Assembly (NCBI GenBank): GCA_947629905.1
Contig: CANRFM010000011.1
Span: 1-64,000, forward strand
Direction: 5' to 3'
Origin: an uncultured Clostridia bacterium
GTDB lineage: Bacteria > Bacillota > Clostridia > Oscillospirales > Ruminococcaceae
DNA: 64,000 bases
Shown: one piece after another, positions 1 to 8,648 of the stretch
Layout: the number at the start of each line of letters is the position of its first letter
How positions within the stretch are numbered: the first letter of the stretch is position 1
The notes under the pieces: model-generated
What the model was told of the DNA's origin: nothing
What the model saw: the letters and a program-made list of their open reading frames with translations, nothing else
Database searches by the model: none
Made by a program: the position numbers and the translations under genes

Positions 1-1014
1 CTTGACCTGAAAGGCAATTTTTATCCGAAAAAAGAATTTTGTGTAAATCGGTTAAATATCACCTATCATCCTGAAATTCGTGAGGGTGTTTACTATCCCG
101 AAAAATTCCTGCAATTCCTGTATGAATTGCTTTCCCCGGAGGATGTTTTTACGTTGCAGGAGTATTTAGGCTATTTGCTGATACCCTCCACAAAAGGTCA
201 AAAAATGCTATTTCTGATCGGGCAGGGCGGTGAGGGAAAATCCCGGATTGCCATTGTTTTGCGTGAGATTTTCGGGGAGAATATGATTACGGGAAATTTT
301 CAGCGAATAGAGAGCGACCGTTTTTTCCGGTATAATTTGCGGGATAAATTGCTGATGGTGGATGACGATATGCAGATGTCGGCACTGCCCTCCACAGGCT
401 ATATCAAAAACCTTGTAACTGCCGAAATTCCGGTAGATATCGAGGCAAAAGGCAAACAATCGGAGCAATCTTTATTGTACACAAGGCTGCTCTGTTTCGG
501 CAATGGCAGCCCGAAAGCGCTGTATGATAAATCCAAAGGTTTCGTCCGCAGAATGATCATTTTAACGACATTAAATCCCCCCGAGACCCGCAAAAACGAC
601 CCGAATATTGCCGACCAATTTATTGACGAAAAGGAGAAAATATTCTGTTGGATGTATGACGGTCTGCTCCGGCTGATCCAGAATAATTACCATTTTACAA
701 TTTCGGATAAAGCGAAATTAAATGTAAAGGAAACCATGCAGGACAGCTGTAATATTCCGGATTTTTTAGCGGATGCCGACCGGGTGCAGTTTGGGGAAAA
801 ATTGCGTGTGGCATCCTCGGCGCTGTACGAAAGCTATTGTAAATGGTGTGAGGATAATGCGCTGACGGCTTTGAAGAGAGACACGTTTATTATGTGGCTG
901 AAACAAAATGAATCGGCATATTCTATTCAATACGATTTCAATATCCCGAAAGACAGCAAACACGTCCGGGGGTTTAAGGGTATTGCAGTTGTATATAGGG
1001 CAAACGGGTTCTGA
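1..1014 (+). CDS. P4/D5-type primase-helicase C-terminal part (5' end outside window)
   Basis: Frame 1 is open from base 1 (LDLKGNFYPKKEFCVNRLNITYHPEI...). Walker A-like GQGGEGKSR, DDD in LLMVDDDMQ, and FGNGSPKALYDKSKGFVRRM resemble phage/plasmid D5/P4 primase-helicases. The ORF track's 127 start is an internal TTG. Confidence 0.75.
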   Translation, partial: LDLKGNFYPKKEFCVNRLNITYHPEIREGVYYPEKFLQFLYELLSPEDVFTLQEYLGYLLIPSTKGQKMLFLIGQGGEGKSRIAIVLREIFGENMITGNFQRIESDRFFRYNLRDKLLMVDDDMQMSALPSTGYIKNLVTAEIPVDIEAKGKQSEQSLLYTRLLCFGNGSPKALYDKSKGFVRRMIILTTLNPPETRKNDPNIADQFIDEKEKIFCWMYDGLLRLIQNNYHFTISDKAKLNVKETMQDSCNIPDFLADADRVQFGEKLRVASSALYESYCKWCEDNALTALKRDTFIMWLKQNESAYSIQYDFNIPKDSKHVRGFKGIAVVYRANGF

Positions 1015-1640
1015 GGCGTGTATACGTGTATTTCCCTGTAAATAGCCAAAAGCAGCGTGCGCAGATAGTGTTTGACCTTAAAAACCGTGTATTTTACACA
1101 TCTGCACGTCTGTCACACACTATTGTTACTCGCCTGAAATAGTGAAATATAGCCATTTACACACCTACACGCCTTTTTTCTTTGTTGCTATATATATATA
1201 TTATATTATACCATATTTTCCTGTTCTTGCAGATCCAATACAATATCTGTTTTTCTATGATAACATAGAATGAAAAAATTAAACTGCGAAAATGACAATT
1301 TTGCAATACCCGAAAGGGGGTAGCGTTTCACGACTCCCTTTGACGGAATACAAAACAATATCGAGTTTAACAAATCGTTAAAAGTCATATTTTTCAAAAA
1401 TAATATATCAAGCGGTATACCCTGAATCGGGGTATACTTAGGCTGATGTCGTGAAATGCGATGGCAGGTATAGTATATATATAAGGACAACAAGAAAAAA
1501 AGACGTGTAGGTGTGTATTTCCCTATAAATAGCCAAAACTGATGTGTAACAGGGTGCGTACAGGGTGCGTACAGGGTGCGTACAGGGTGTGCAAATCTGC
1601 AAAAACGGCGTACAGTGTACGCCGCCACGAATATTCTGTA
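1015..1640. repeat. Non-coding AT-rich inverted-repeat element, left copy (homologous in reverse complement to 54881-55291)
   Basis: 1414-1473 matches the reverse complement of 54987-55046 at 57/60 positions. The block TTTTTTCTTTGTTGCTATATATA...TTATATTATACCATATTTT (about 1174-1220) matches the reverse complement of about 55183-55222. Confidence 0.8.
1549..1592 (+). repeat. Tandem 11-bp direct repeat (ACAGGGTGCGT x3 plus variant ACAGGGTGTGC), iteron-like
   Basis: Read directly: acagggtgcgt acagggtgcgt acagggtgcgt acagggtgtgc. Confidence 0.9.
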
Positions 1641-1712
1641 AATTTCGGCAAATACTAACACCGCAGGGAGATACCCGGCAGAATTTCAGTAAAATCATAC
1701 GGAGGTAGTATC

Positions 1713-2249
1713 ATGAAAGCAACAGGCATTGTCAGAAGAATTGACGATTTGGGGCGGGTTGTCATCCCCAAAGAGATCCGCCGCACCATGCGGATCCGGG
1801 AGGGTGACCCCTTAGAAATCTACACAAGCGGTGACGGGGAAGTGATTTTCAAGAAATATTCCGCCATCGGGGAGATGAGCGAAAACGCTTCGCAGGTGGC
1901 AGATATCATGTTCAAGCTTGCCGGATGTCCGGTGGTGGTGTTTGACCGTGACCACGTGGTGGCGACATCGGGCGTGACGAAGAAGGAATTTCAGGAGCGC
2001 CGTGTCTCCCCGGAACTCGAGGAACTCATGGAGTCCCGCAAGCAGTATTTCGCCGAGGGACAGAACAGCACCCTATACCCCGTGGAGGGCGTGGAGCAGA
2101 CCTCCATTGCTGCCATGCCGATCCTCTCCGCCGGGGATGTGACCGGGGCTGTCGCCTTTTTGTCGAGCGGGAACAAGCAGACCGTTTCCGAGCTGCAAAA
2201 ATCCCTCGTCAACGCCGCTGCGCAGTTCCTTGGCAGACAGGTAGAATAG
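1713..2249 (+). CDS. spoVT: Stage V sporulation protein T, AbrB-type regulator with GAF-like C-terminus
   Basis: MKATGIVRRIDDLGRVVIPKEIRRTMRIREGDPLEIYTSGDGEVIFKKYS is the typical SpoVT AbrB N-terminus; 178 aa. Confidence 0.93.
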   Translation: MKATGIVRRIDDLGRVVIPKEIRRTMRIREGDPLEIYTSGDGEVIFKKYSAIGEMSENASQVADIMFKLAGCPVVVFDRDHVVATSGVTKKEFQERRVSPELEELMESRKQYFAEGQNSTLYPVEGVEQTSIAAMPILSAGDVTGAVAFLSSGNKQTVSELQKSLVNAAAQFLGRQVE

Positions 2250-2271
2250 CTGCGTGACGCTGCATTGAAAG

Positions 2272-2302
2272 GCAGGGGGTGTATCTGGTTCACCCCCTTT
2301 CA
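2272..2302. terminator. Hairpin terminator between convergent spoVT and phosphoesterase
   Basis: GGGGGTG-tatctggtt-CACCCCC followed by TTT, between convergent genes. Confidence 0.7.
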
Positions 2303-2307
2303 AATAA

Positions 2308-3012
2308 TTATATATAAAACTCCTCTAAATCATCCAACCGCAGACAAGCAAGCCGCCCTTTTTCCCAGCAAGCTGCACAGTCAATACAGAAATTATTGTG
2401 GCTCTTGTAAATTTCAGCCTTCCCCCAGATATGCGGTGTGGGGGTATGCCCGGTCACGACAAATATCGAATCGTCCTCAAAATACTGTATCTCCGGGTCG
2501 CTCCGGTCTTGCAGCAGTTCTTCTATCGTGTATTCCCGCAGCTTCTTCCCTTTCCGGAAATTCCCCAACCCCGCATGAACCAGCAAAAACGTGCGCTCCC
2601 CCACATCGATCATTTCATACAGGCTGAATTCCCGCAGATAGGAAAGCACATCGCTGCGCTGCGTCTCCGACAGCCCCAGAAAGCCCTCTACGGTGGGCAT
2701 ACCGCCGTCCTTACACCAACCGAAAATGTGCGATGCCGTTTCCGGGTCAAGCTGTCCGCCGGTCTTTTCTGCGGCTTCTGCCACGGACGTGAGCGCATTC
2801 AGCGCCATAACATCATGGTTGCCGTAGAGCGGGTAAATATTCGGGCGCTGCATCATGTCCAGCAAGATCTCCATCGGCTTACTGCCCCTGTCCACCACAT
2901 CCCCGAGGATGAACAGCTCGTCCTCCTCGGAAAACCGGATGAGCGCCAGCATTTCCCGGTATTTATCGTACATTCCATGTAAGTCCGACATTGCATAAAA
3001 AGCCATAGCCAT
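2308..3012 (-). CDS. Metallophosphoesterase (serine/threonine protein phosphatase-like)
   Basis: MAMAFYAMSDLHGMYDKY, GDVVDRGSKPME, YGNHD, VTGHTPTP metallophosphatase motifs. Start at 3012 chosen for the RBS GGAGG. Confidence 0.88.
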   Translation of the reverse strand: MAMAFYAMSDLHGMYDKYREMLALIRFSEEDELFILGDVVDRGSKPMEILLDMMQRPNIYPLYGNHDVMALNALTSVAEAAEKTGGQLDPETASHIFGWCKDGGMPTVEGFLGLSETQRSDVLSYLREFSLYEMIDVGERTFLLVHAGLGNFRKGKKLREYTIEELLQDRSDPEIQYFEDDSIFVVTGHTPTPHIWGKAEIYKSHNNFCIDCAACWEKGRLACLRLDDLEEFYI

Positions 3013-3099
3013 ACCTCCTGTTCTTTTTTTAGTATAACACAGAATTACAAAAAAATCAAGTACGGCGCAGACCGGACAGCTCATTTTTTACAAAAACTA

Positions 3100-3128
3100 T
3101 TGACAATTTGCACGGATTATGGTATAAT
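3100..3128 (+). promoter_or_regulatory. Sigma-A-type promoter of the TIR-TPR gene
   Basis: TTGACA (3100-3105), 17-bp spacer, TATAAT (3123-3128). Confidence 0.8.
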
Positions 3129-3191
3129 ATACAAAGATTCCTCATTCCATTTCCTGAAACCCCAAACTTTCCCATGTAAGGAGATAGGCAT

Positions 3192-5393
3192 ATGAAGTAT
3201 GTAACCAGAGGCGGCATCATCCCGCAGGGTATCCCCAAAGTCTACGTGACGGGGCACTCCAGCCAATTTATGCAGCATTTTGCGCATATCAAGGAGGATA
3301 TTCTCAAATTCAGCAATTGTGCCGTATTTTATGACCCCGACCCGGAACATCCGGAGGATATTGACCCGAAAGATCCGAAGGGCGTTGAAAAATTCAAATC
3401 GCTGCTGAAATCCATGCAGCTGGTGGTTTTAGTGGTGACGAGGCGTTTTGTCGAGGAGGACACATTCGCCTTTTCGGAGGTCTTTCAGTTTGCAAATGAA
3501 GAAACTATCCCGGTGCTGCCCATTCTCGAAGAAAACGGCATTGAAGCGGCATTTAACGAAAAATGCGGCAATATTCAAATGCTGAATCCATACTCAGAGG
3601 ATCCGACAGAGATCAGCTATGAGGACAAGCTGAAAAAGCGTTTGGATGCCGTGCTGATCGGCGATGAAATGGCTGAAAAAATTCGTGCCGCCTTTGATGC
3701 GTATGTATTTTTGAGTTACCGCAAAAAGGACAGAGAACAGGCGCAGAAGCTGATGCAGCTCATTCACAGCAATGACTTCTGCCGGGATGTGGCGATCTGG
3801 TATGATGAATTTCTGGTGCCGGGTGAGGATTTCAATCAGGCGATTGCTGCTGCCATGAAGAAAAGCGACCTCTTTGCGCTTACCGTGACACCGCACCTGC
3901 TCGAAGAAGGCAATTATGTCATGACAACCGAATATCCGGAAGCAGCCAAAGCCAATATGTCAATTCTGCCGGTGGAACTGGAAGAAACGGACAGCGAAAA
4001 GCTACAGGAAAAATACAGCGAAATTCCTACGATACTCCGTGCGGATGATGCAAATAGACTGAAACGAGCCCTGAAGCAGATATTGGGCTTAGACGATACT
4101 GTGAGAAACAATGACCCGCAGCACATGTTTTTTATCGGGCTTGCATACCTGTCCGGCATTGATGTAGAGGTCAACCGTAAACGTGCCGTGGAGCTGATCA
4201 CTGCGGCGGCGAAACAGGATCTGCCGGAAGCCATGGATAAGCTGGTCAGTATGTACCACGAGGGTGAAGGTGTAGAACGTGACTACCCCACAGCGATCGA
4301 ATGGCAGAAACGCCTTGTGGAATTGAGAGAAAAACAATACCGGCAGTCGAAAAATGTAGATAATGCTTGGAAGTGGATATACGATTTCAATCTGTTGGCG
4401 GAATATACGGAAGAGATCGGGCACTATGAGGAAGCGCTGGAAATATATAAAAATAAACTTACGGCTTTGGATGATATATCACAATTACATTATAAGATGA
4501 TTCTAAACCAATTTATATTGGCACCGGAAGATATGCAAGAATATGTGATGACATGGATCAATATCGGAAAAATATATGGAGTATTAGGAAACCTCCAAGA
4601 GGCAAAAACATGGTGCAAAAAAGCAATTGACTTTACTGAAAAACTGGCAGTACAAAGTGATAATGCCGTGATACAGCATGATTATGCACATTCTTGTTAT
4701 GCGTACGGTGGAATCTGTCAACAACAAGGTAACCTTTCTGCGGCAAAGGAATACTATGAAAAAGCAATTGTCATTTTTGAAAAATTAGCAGCGCAAAGTA
4801 ATTCCGTTGATCCACTGAGATGTCTTGGTTCTTCTTATAACAATCTTGGTAATATTTGTCAAGAGCAGGATAATCTTGCCGATGCAAAAAAATGGTATAA
4901 AAAAGCACTTTCCATTGCTGAAAAAATAGCAGCACAAAGTGATTCTGCTGAGATACAGGGAGACATTGGAGTTTTGTATGGAAAGCTTGGTGATATCTGC
5001 GAAAAACAGGGTGATCATGCCGAGGCAAAGGAATGGTATGAAAAAGCACTTGCCATCAGAGAAAGACTGGCAGCGCAAAGTGATTCTGTTGAGGCACAGA
5101 GAGACCTTTCTGTTTCTTATGACAAGTTGGGCGGTATCTGTGAGGCACAGCATGATCTTGCCGGTGCAAAAGAATGGTATGAAAAAGGACTTGTCATTGA
5201 TGAAAAAATAGCAGCACAAAGTGATTCTGTTCAGGCACAGAAAGACCTTGCTTGGTCTTATAACAAACTGCGTAGTATCTACAACAAGTTTGGTGATAGC
5301 TGTCTGGCACAGGATGATCCTGCCGGTGCAAATAAATGTCTTGAAAAAGCACTTGTCATTTTTAATGAGCTTAAAAGCAAAGGTAATTTATAA
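3192..5393 (+). CDS. Double TIR-like / Sel1 / TPR repeat protein
   Basis: TIR-like block 1 KVYVTGHSSQ...LVVLVVTRRFVEED...IPVLPILEE. TIR block 2 DAYVFLSYRKKDREQA...AIWYDEFLVPGEDFNQAIAAAMKKSDLFALTVTPH...TTEYPEA. Then a Sel1-like segment and TPR repeats AKEWYEKALAI. Confidence 0.82.
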   Translation: MKYVTRGGIIPQGIPKVYVTGHSSQFMQHFAHIKEDILKFSNCAVFYDPDPEHPEDIDPKDPKGVEKFKSLLKSMQLVVLVVTRRFVEEDTFAFSEVFQFANEETIPVLPILEENGIEAAFNEKCGNIQMLNPYSEDPTEISYEDKLKKRLDAVLIGDEMAEKIRAAFDAYVFLSYRKKDREQAQKLMQLIHSNDFCRDVAIWYDEFLVPGEDFNQAIAAAMKKSDLFALTVTPHLLEEGNYVMTTEYPEAAKANMSILPVELEETDSEKLQEKYSEIPTILRADDANRLKRALKQILGLDDTVRNNDPQHMFFIGLAYLSGIDVEVNRKRAVELITAAAKQDLPEAMDKLVSMYHEGEGVERDYPTAIEWQKRLVELREKQYRQSKNVDNAWKWIYDFNLLAEYTEEIGHYEEALEIYKNKLTALDDISQLHYKMILNQFILAPEDMQEYVMTWINIGKIYGVLGNLQEAKTWCKKAIDFTEKLAVQSDNAVIQHDYAHSCYAYGGICQQQGNLSAAKEYYEKAIVIFEKLAAQSNSVDPLRCLGSSYNNLGNICQEQDNLADAKKWYKKALSIAEKIAAQSDSAEIQGDIGVLYGKLGDICEKQGDHAEAKEWYEKALAIRERLAAQSDSVEAQRDLSVSYDKLGGICEAQHDLAGAKEWYEKGLVIDEKIAAQSDSVQAQKDLAWSYNKLRSIYNKFGDSCLAQDDPAGANKCLEKALVIFNELKSKGNL
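4640..5380 (+). repeat. TPR-encoding tandem repeats with ~141-bp period
   Basis: Motif gcagc(a/g)caaagt(g/a)attc recurs at about 4648, 4788, 4929, 5070 and 5211. Confidence 0.75.
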
Positions 5394-5458
5394 TTTTCTA
5401 ATATTATTCCAGAAAGGAAAACGTGATCCCGGGACACCGGATCACTCGGTGAAACATT

Positions 5459-6985
5459 ATGCAGCTGAATGAATTGTTAAAGGCGAAAACGATCGTGGTG
5501 CAGTGCCACAATGACCCCGATGCGGATGCTATTGCAAGCGGCTGGGGGCTGTATCAGTATTTCCACGAAAAGCAGAAAAATGTGCGGCTCATCTATGGCG
5601 GCAGCAAGCCGATCAGCAAGAAAAATCTCCTGCTGATGGTCGATCTGCTGAACATTCCCATCGAATACGTAACCGCACTGGACGAAGAACCGGACTTGCT
5701 CCTGACGGCAGATTGTCAGCCCGGCGAAAGAAATGTGCAGACTTTTGCGGCAAAACAGTATGCCGCTGTCGATCATCACAGGATCCGTGAGGAGGGGCTT
5801 GCTCACCTGTGCGCCTACGAGATCAAGGAAAATTACGGTGCGTGTGCTACGCTTGTCTGGAATCTGCTGTGTGCGGAAAAGGATTTCACCCCAAGCGGAC
5901 AGCTTGCAACGGCGTTATATTATGGGCTGTTTATGGACACCTGCAAATTACAGGAAATTTACCAGCAGGAAGACCGCATTGTGCGCAACAAGCTGGAAAA
6001 ATTATTCGATGAATCCATTCAGAAAAAGCTCATCACCCACAACCTGAATTTGTCAGAGCTTACCATTGTGGGAAAGGCACTGGAAAATGTGACCTACAAT
6101 GAAAAATACCGCTTTGCCATTGCAGAAGCAGAACCCTGCGACCCGAATATTCTGGGCATCATTTCCGACCAGATCAACGAAGTGGACGGCATTGACATTT
6201 GTGTGATCTTTACCCTGCTGCCGATCGGTGCAAAACTGTCTGTCCGCAGCTGTATCGGGCAGGCACAGGCAAATGAAATAGCCCATTACCTTGCAAACGG
6301 CGGCGGACATAAGCAGAAAGCCGGCGGAATGCTCACCAACGGAATGCTCACGAAAAATACAGGCATCACGGAGATCACCGGAGAAGCCGTGACAAGATAT
6401 CTCACCGAAAAGCTGCAAGCCTATTTTGACGATCTGGATATTATCATTGCAGGGCAGAGCAGTTCAATAGACCTGTCGGATGCGCCCATGTATCAGAAGC
6501 GCCGTTACGAGATCGGTTTTGTCCATATGACCGACGTTTACCATGTCGGGGACAAGATCAGGCTCATGACCCTTGAGGGAGATGTGGACAGGGTAGTCGA
6601 TGACAATCTGTACGTGATGATCGGCATTGAGCATGAAGTGTACGATAACACACGGGATTATTTTGAAAGTCACAATGAAATTTGCGACGAACCGTTTTCC
6701 ATTACAGAACAAGAGCTTTCTGACGTGGAAAGGCTGGTCTGCGGCGTGAATACGGATACCAGATCCATCGCAGGACATATCGGAAAATGCTTCCCGAAAA
6801 CCTCTCAGATCCGTGCCGTGCAGGCATCACGCCCCACAAAAATTCTGGCAAAATACGGAAACTGGCTCAGCGGAGAACCGGGAGATTATATCGTTTCCAG
6901 AGCAGAAGACCCCACGGATATGTACATTGTCCAGAAGCGTATTTTTGAAAAGACCTATGAACCTTTGAAGATGTCTGAAACCTGA
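5459..6985 (+). CDS. DHH/DHHA1 family phosphoesterase with C-terminal extension
   Basis: HNDPDADAIASGWGL, DHHRI, and C-terminal NGGGHKQKAGGML (DHHA1) motifs. Confidence 0.9.
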   Translation: MQLNELLKAKTIVVQCHNDPDADAIASGWGLYQYFHEKQKNVRLIYGGSKPISKKNLLLMVDLLNIPIEYVTALDEEPDLLLTADCQPGERNVQTFAAKQYAAVDHHRIREEGLAHLCAYEIKENYGACATLVWNLLCAEKDFTPSGQLATALYYGLFMDTCKLQEIYQQEDRIVRNKLEKLFDESIQKKLITHNLNLSELTIVGKALENVTYNEKYRFAIAEAEPCDPNILGIISDQINEVDGIDICVIFTLLPIGAKLSVRSCIGQAQANEIAHYLANGGGHKQKAGGMLTNGMLTKNTGITEITGEAVTRYLTEKLQAYFDDLDIIIAGQSSSIDLSDAPMYQKRRYEIGFVHMTDVYHVGDKIRLMTLEGDVDRVVDDNLYVMIGIEHEVYDNTRDYFESHNEICDEPFSITEQELSDVERLVCGVNTDTRSIAGHIGKCFPKTSQIRAVQASRPTKILAKYGNWLSGEPGDYIVSRAEDPTDMYIVQKRIFEKTYEPLKMSET

Positions 6986-6996
6986 TGCTCCCACTC

Positions 6997-7029
6997 GTAT
7001 CAACCCTCACCTGAAATGAGGGTTGATAC
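6997..7029. terminator. Perfect 13-bp inverted repeat after the DHH gene
   Basis: GTATCAACCCTCA-CCTGAAA-TGAGGGTTGATAC. No strong T-run, so the terminator role is tentative. Confidence 0.5.
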
Positions 7030-7169
7030 CTCCCCGGAGAATTTGGCAGGATAGCTAATTCCTACTGGTGAATTTAGGCAATATGTACAAAATTTATAGC
7101 TTGCACCTCCCCTATTGCCGGAAAGGGGCTTGTTTTTTCTGCCCGTATGTGATATAATAAAAGTGACAT

Positions 7170-7243
7170 GTTTCCGTAGCTCAGCTGGATAGAGCGGCCG
7201 CCTCCTAAGCGGCAGGTCGGGTGTTCGAATCACCTCGGGAACG
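7170..7243 (+). tRNA. tRNA-Arg (anticodon CCT)
   Basis: Acceptor stem GTTTCCG/CGGGAAC, D arm AGCTCAGCTGGATAGAGC, anticodon arm GCCGC-CTCCTAA-GCGGC, T arm GGGTGTTCGAATCACC. CCA not encoded. Confidence 0.95.
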
Positions 7244-7254
7244 CTGCAAAAAAG

Positions 7255-7312
7255 CAGGAACAATCTGTGAGGCTGCCGTTTTGAGACAGTACTGCAGATT
7301 GTTCCTGTTTCG
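7255..7312 (+). terminator. Inverted-repeat terminator downstream of tRNA-Arg
   Basis: CAGGAACAATCTG ... CAGATTGTTCCTG followed by TTTCGTTTT. Confidence 0.65.
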
Positions 7313-7314
7313 TT

Positions 7315-8292
7315 TTATACTGACTTCTTCCGGCAGAGCATGACCGACATCAGCAACAAGCACAGCCCCGGCAAAATACTTCCGCCATACACAGCAGGGC
7401 GGATCTCCGGCAGAAAAACCTGCTCAGCCCCGAGGAACTGCATCCCGACCGCCGCAAAGACATATGCCATCGCAGCCGCTGCCGCCCGGAATGCCCAGAA
7501 CAGCAGCCACCGCACATTCCCCTCGCAGATCGCAGCCGCCTGCAAATGCACGCAGACTCCCCCGAACGCAAGCAGCGCCGCCGCCCCCGGCAATGAACCG
7601 CCCGCAGCCGTAAATGCAGTCACACAGCTGATCTCCAGCAAACTGCGCAAAACCGGCACATCCGGCAGACCCATGCCATCCAAAATGCCCAGCACTGCCC
7701 CGAATGCCGTTACCATTGCCGTAATTTTCAGCATTGCCGCTGCGGCGCTCTCCACCGCCTCCGTAAAAAACTGCACACCCGCTTTTCGGACAGGAGGATG
7801 AGACATTTCCGCTTTGCGGGGCAGAACCAACGGCGCAAGCAGCAAGTTCGGCAAGCTCACCGAAAGCAGCAGCCAAAGTCCCACTCCGACCGGCTGCTTC
7901 CCGCAAACCGTTCCGAGCAAAAACCCCGGACCGCAGCCCATACACACGCACAAAAGTCTGCTTTCCTCGGCTGCCGTGATACTGCCATCCTCCCGCATCG
8001 TGTGCAGGAGCTGCGCCCCGACCGGATAACCGCCCACCTGCGAAAATAACAGCACTGCCACAAGCCTTGCCTCATACCGTCCGCTGATGAACCGCAGCGG
8101 CTTTGCCAAAAGCCCCGGCAGTCCGATTTTTACGCTGTACGCCGCCAAAATCGAGAACCCATACAGGGACGGCAGCAACACCCGCAAACAGCGCTCCCCT
8201 GCTGTATAAATGCCCGCTGCCGTCTGCGCATGGAACACCACCGCACCGACCGTCAGCACCCCCAAAACCACCGCAAGCCCGATTCGTTTCAT
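7315..8292 (-). CDS. YlbJ-like sporulation / nucleoside-recognition domain membrane protein
   Basis: MKRIGLAVVLGVLTVG...LLPSLYGFSILAAY...FSQVGGYPVGAQLL...CGPGFLLGTV. Multi-TM with the GGYPVGA motif typical of YlbJ-type proteins; next to yqfC/yqfD. Confidence 0.72.
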   Translation of the reverse strand: MKRIGLAVVLGVLTVGAVVFHAQTAAGIYTAGERCLRVLLPSLYGFSILAAYSVKIGLPGLLAKPLRFISGRYEARLVAVLLFSQVGGYPVGAQLLHTMREDGSITAAEESRLLCVCMGCGPGFLLGTVCGKQPVGVGLWLLLSVSLPNLLLAPLVLPRKAEMSHPPVRKAGVQFFTEAVESAAAAMLKITAMVTAFGAVLGILDGMGLPDVPVLRSLLEISCVTAFTAAGGSLPGAAALLAFGGVCVHLQAAAICEGNVRWLLFWAFRAAAAAMAYVFAAVGMQFLGAEQVFLPEIRPAVYGGSILPGLCLLLMSVMLCRKKSV

Positions 8293-8384
8293 AGAGATCA
8301 CCCCTACAGCATATGCCCTGCCTGTTGGCTTTATGCCGCATAATCCTGCACTCCTCCGCATACAGTGAAGCAGAGGTGATTTTT

Positions 8385-8648
8385 TTGCGCAAGGGTCTGA
8401 AACGCACATTCATGAGCTGGATGTATCTGGACAGCTACATCAGCCTGCACGGTAACGAATCGCTCCGGCTCGAAAACTGCCGGCGCATTTTAGAATATAA
8501 TGATGTGCTTGTCCGTTTGCAGACACCCGACATGACGGTCGAGGTCTGGGGCACGGGGCTGCGGGTGTTTGATTACAATGACAACAGTGTCCTTGTGACC
8601 GGAAAAATCACCTCCGTCCACCTTTCCGAAAGGAGGAAACGCACGTGA
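8385..8648 (+). CDS. yqfC: YabP/YqfC family sporulation protein
   Basis: Small protein directly upstream of yqfD; ...ENCRRILEYNDVLVRLQTPDMTVEVWGTGLRVFDYNDNSVLVTGKITSV resembles YqfC. TTG start with RBS GAGGTG. Confidence 0.8.
   Translation: MRKGLKRTFMSWMYLDSYISLHGNESLRLENCRRILEYNDVLVRLQTPDMTVEVWGTGLRVFDYNDNSVLVTGKITSVHLSERRKRT

Noticed and set aside
1549-1592. CRISPR-like array
   Set aside because: Repeat unit is 11 bp with no spacers and no cas genes in the window.
1206-1698. Minus-strand ORFs of 151 and 86 aa near the left repeat
   Set aside because: They lie across the tandem and inverted repeats (RTLYAPCTHPVRTLYAP is translated repeat); no RBS or domain support.
7170-7243. tRNA-Arg as an active integration site
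   Set aside because: No integrase adjacent and no obvious duplicated tRNA 3' end seen in the window.
7000-7263. 87-aa minus-strand ORF over the tRNA
   Set aside because: Translation of the tRNA-Arg antisense (VIRTPDLPLRRRPLYPAEL is a typical tRNA-derived artefact).
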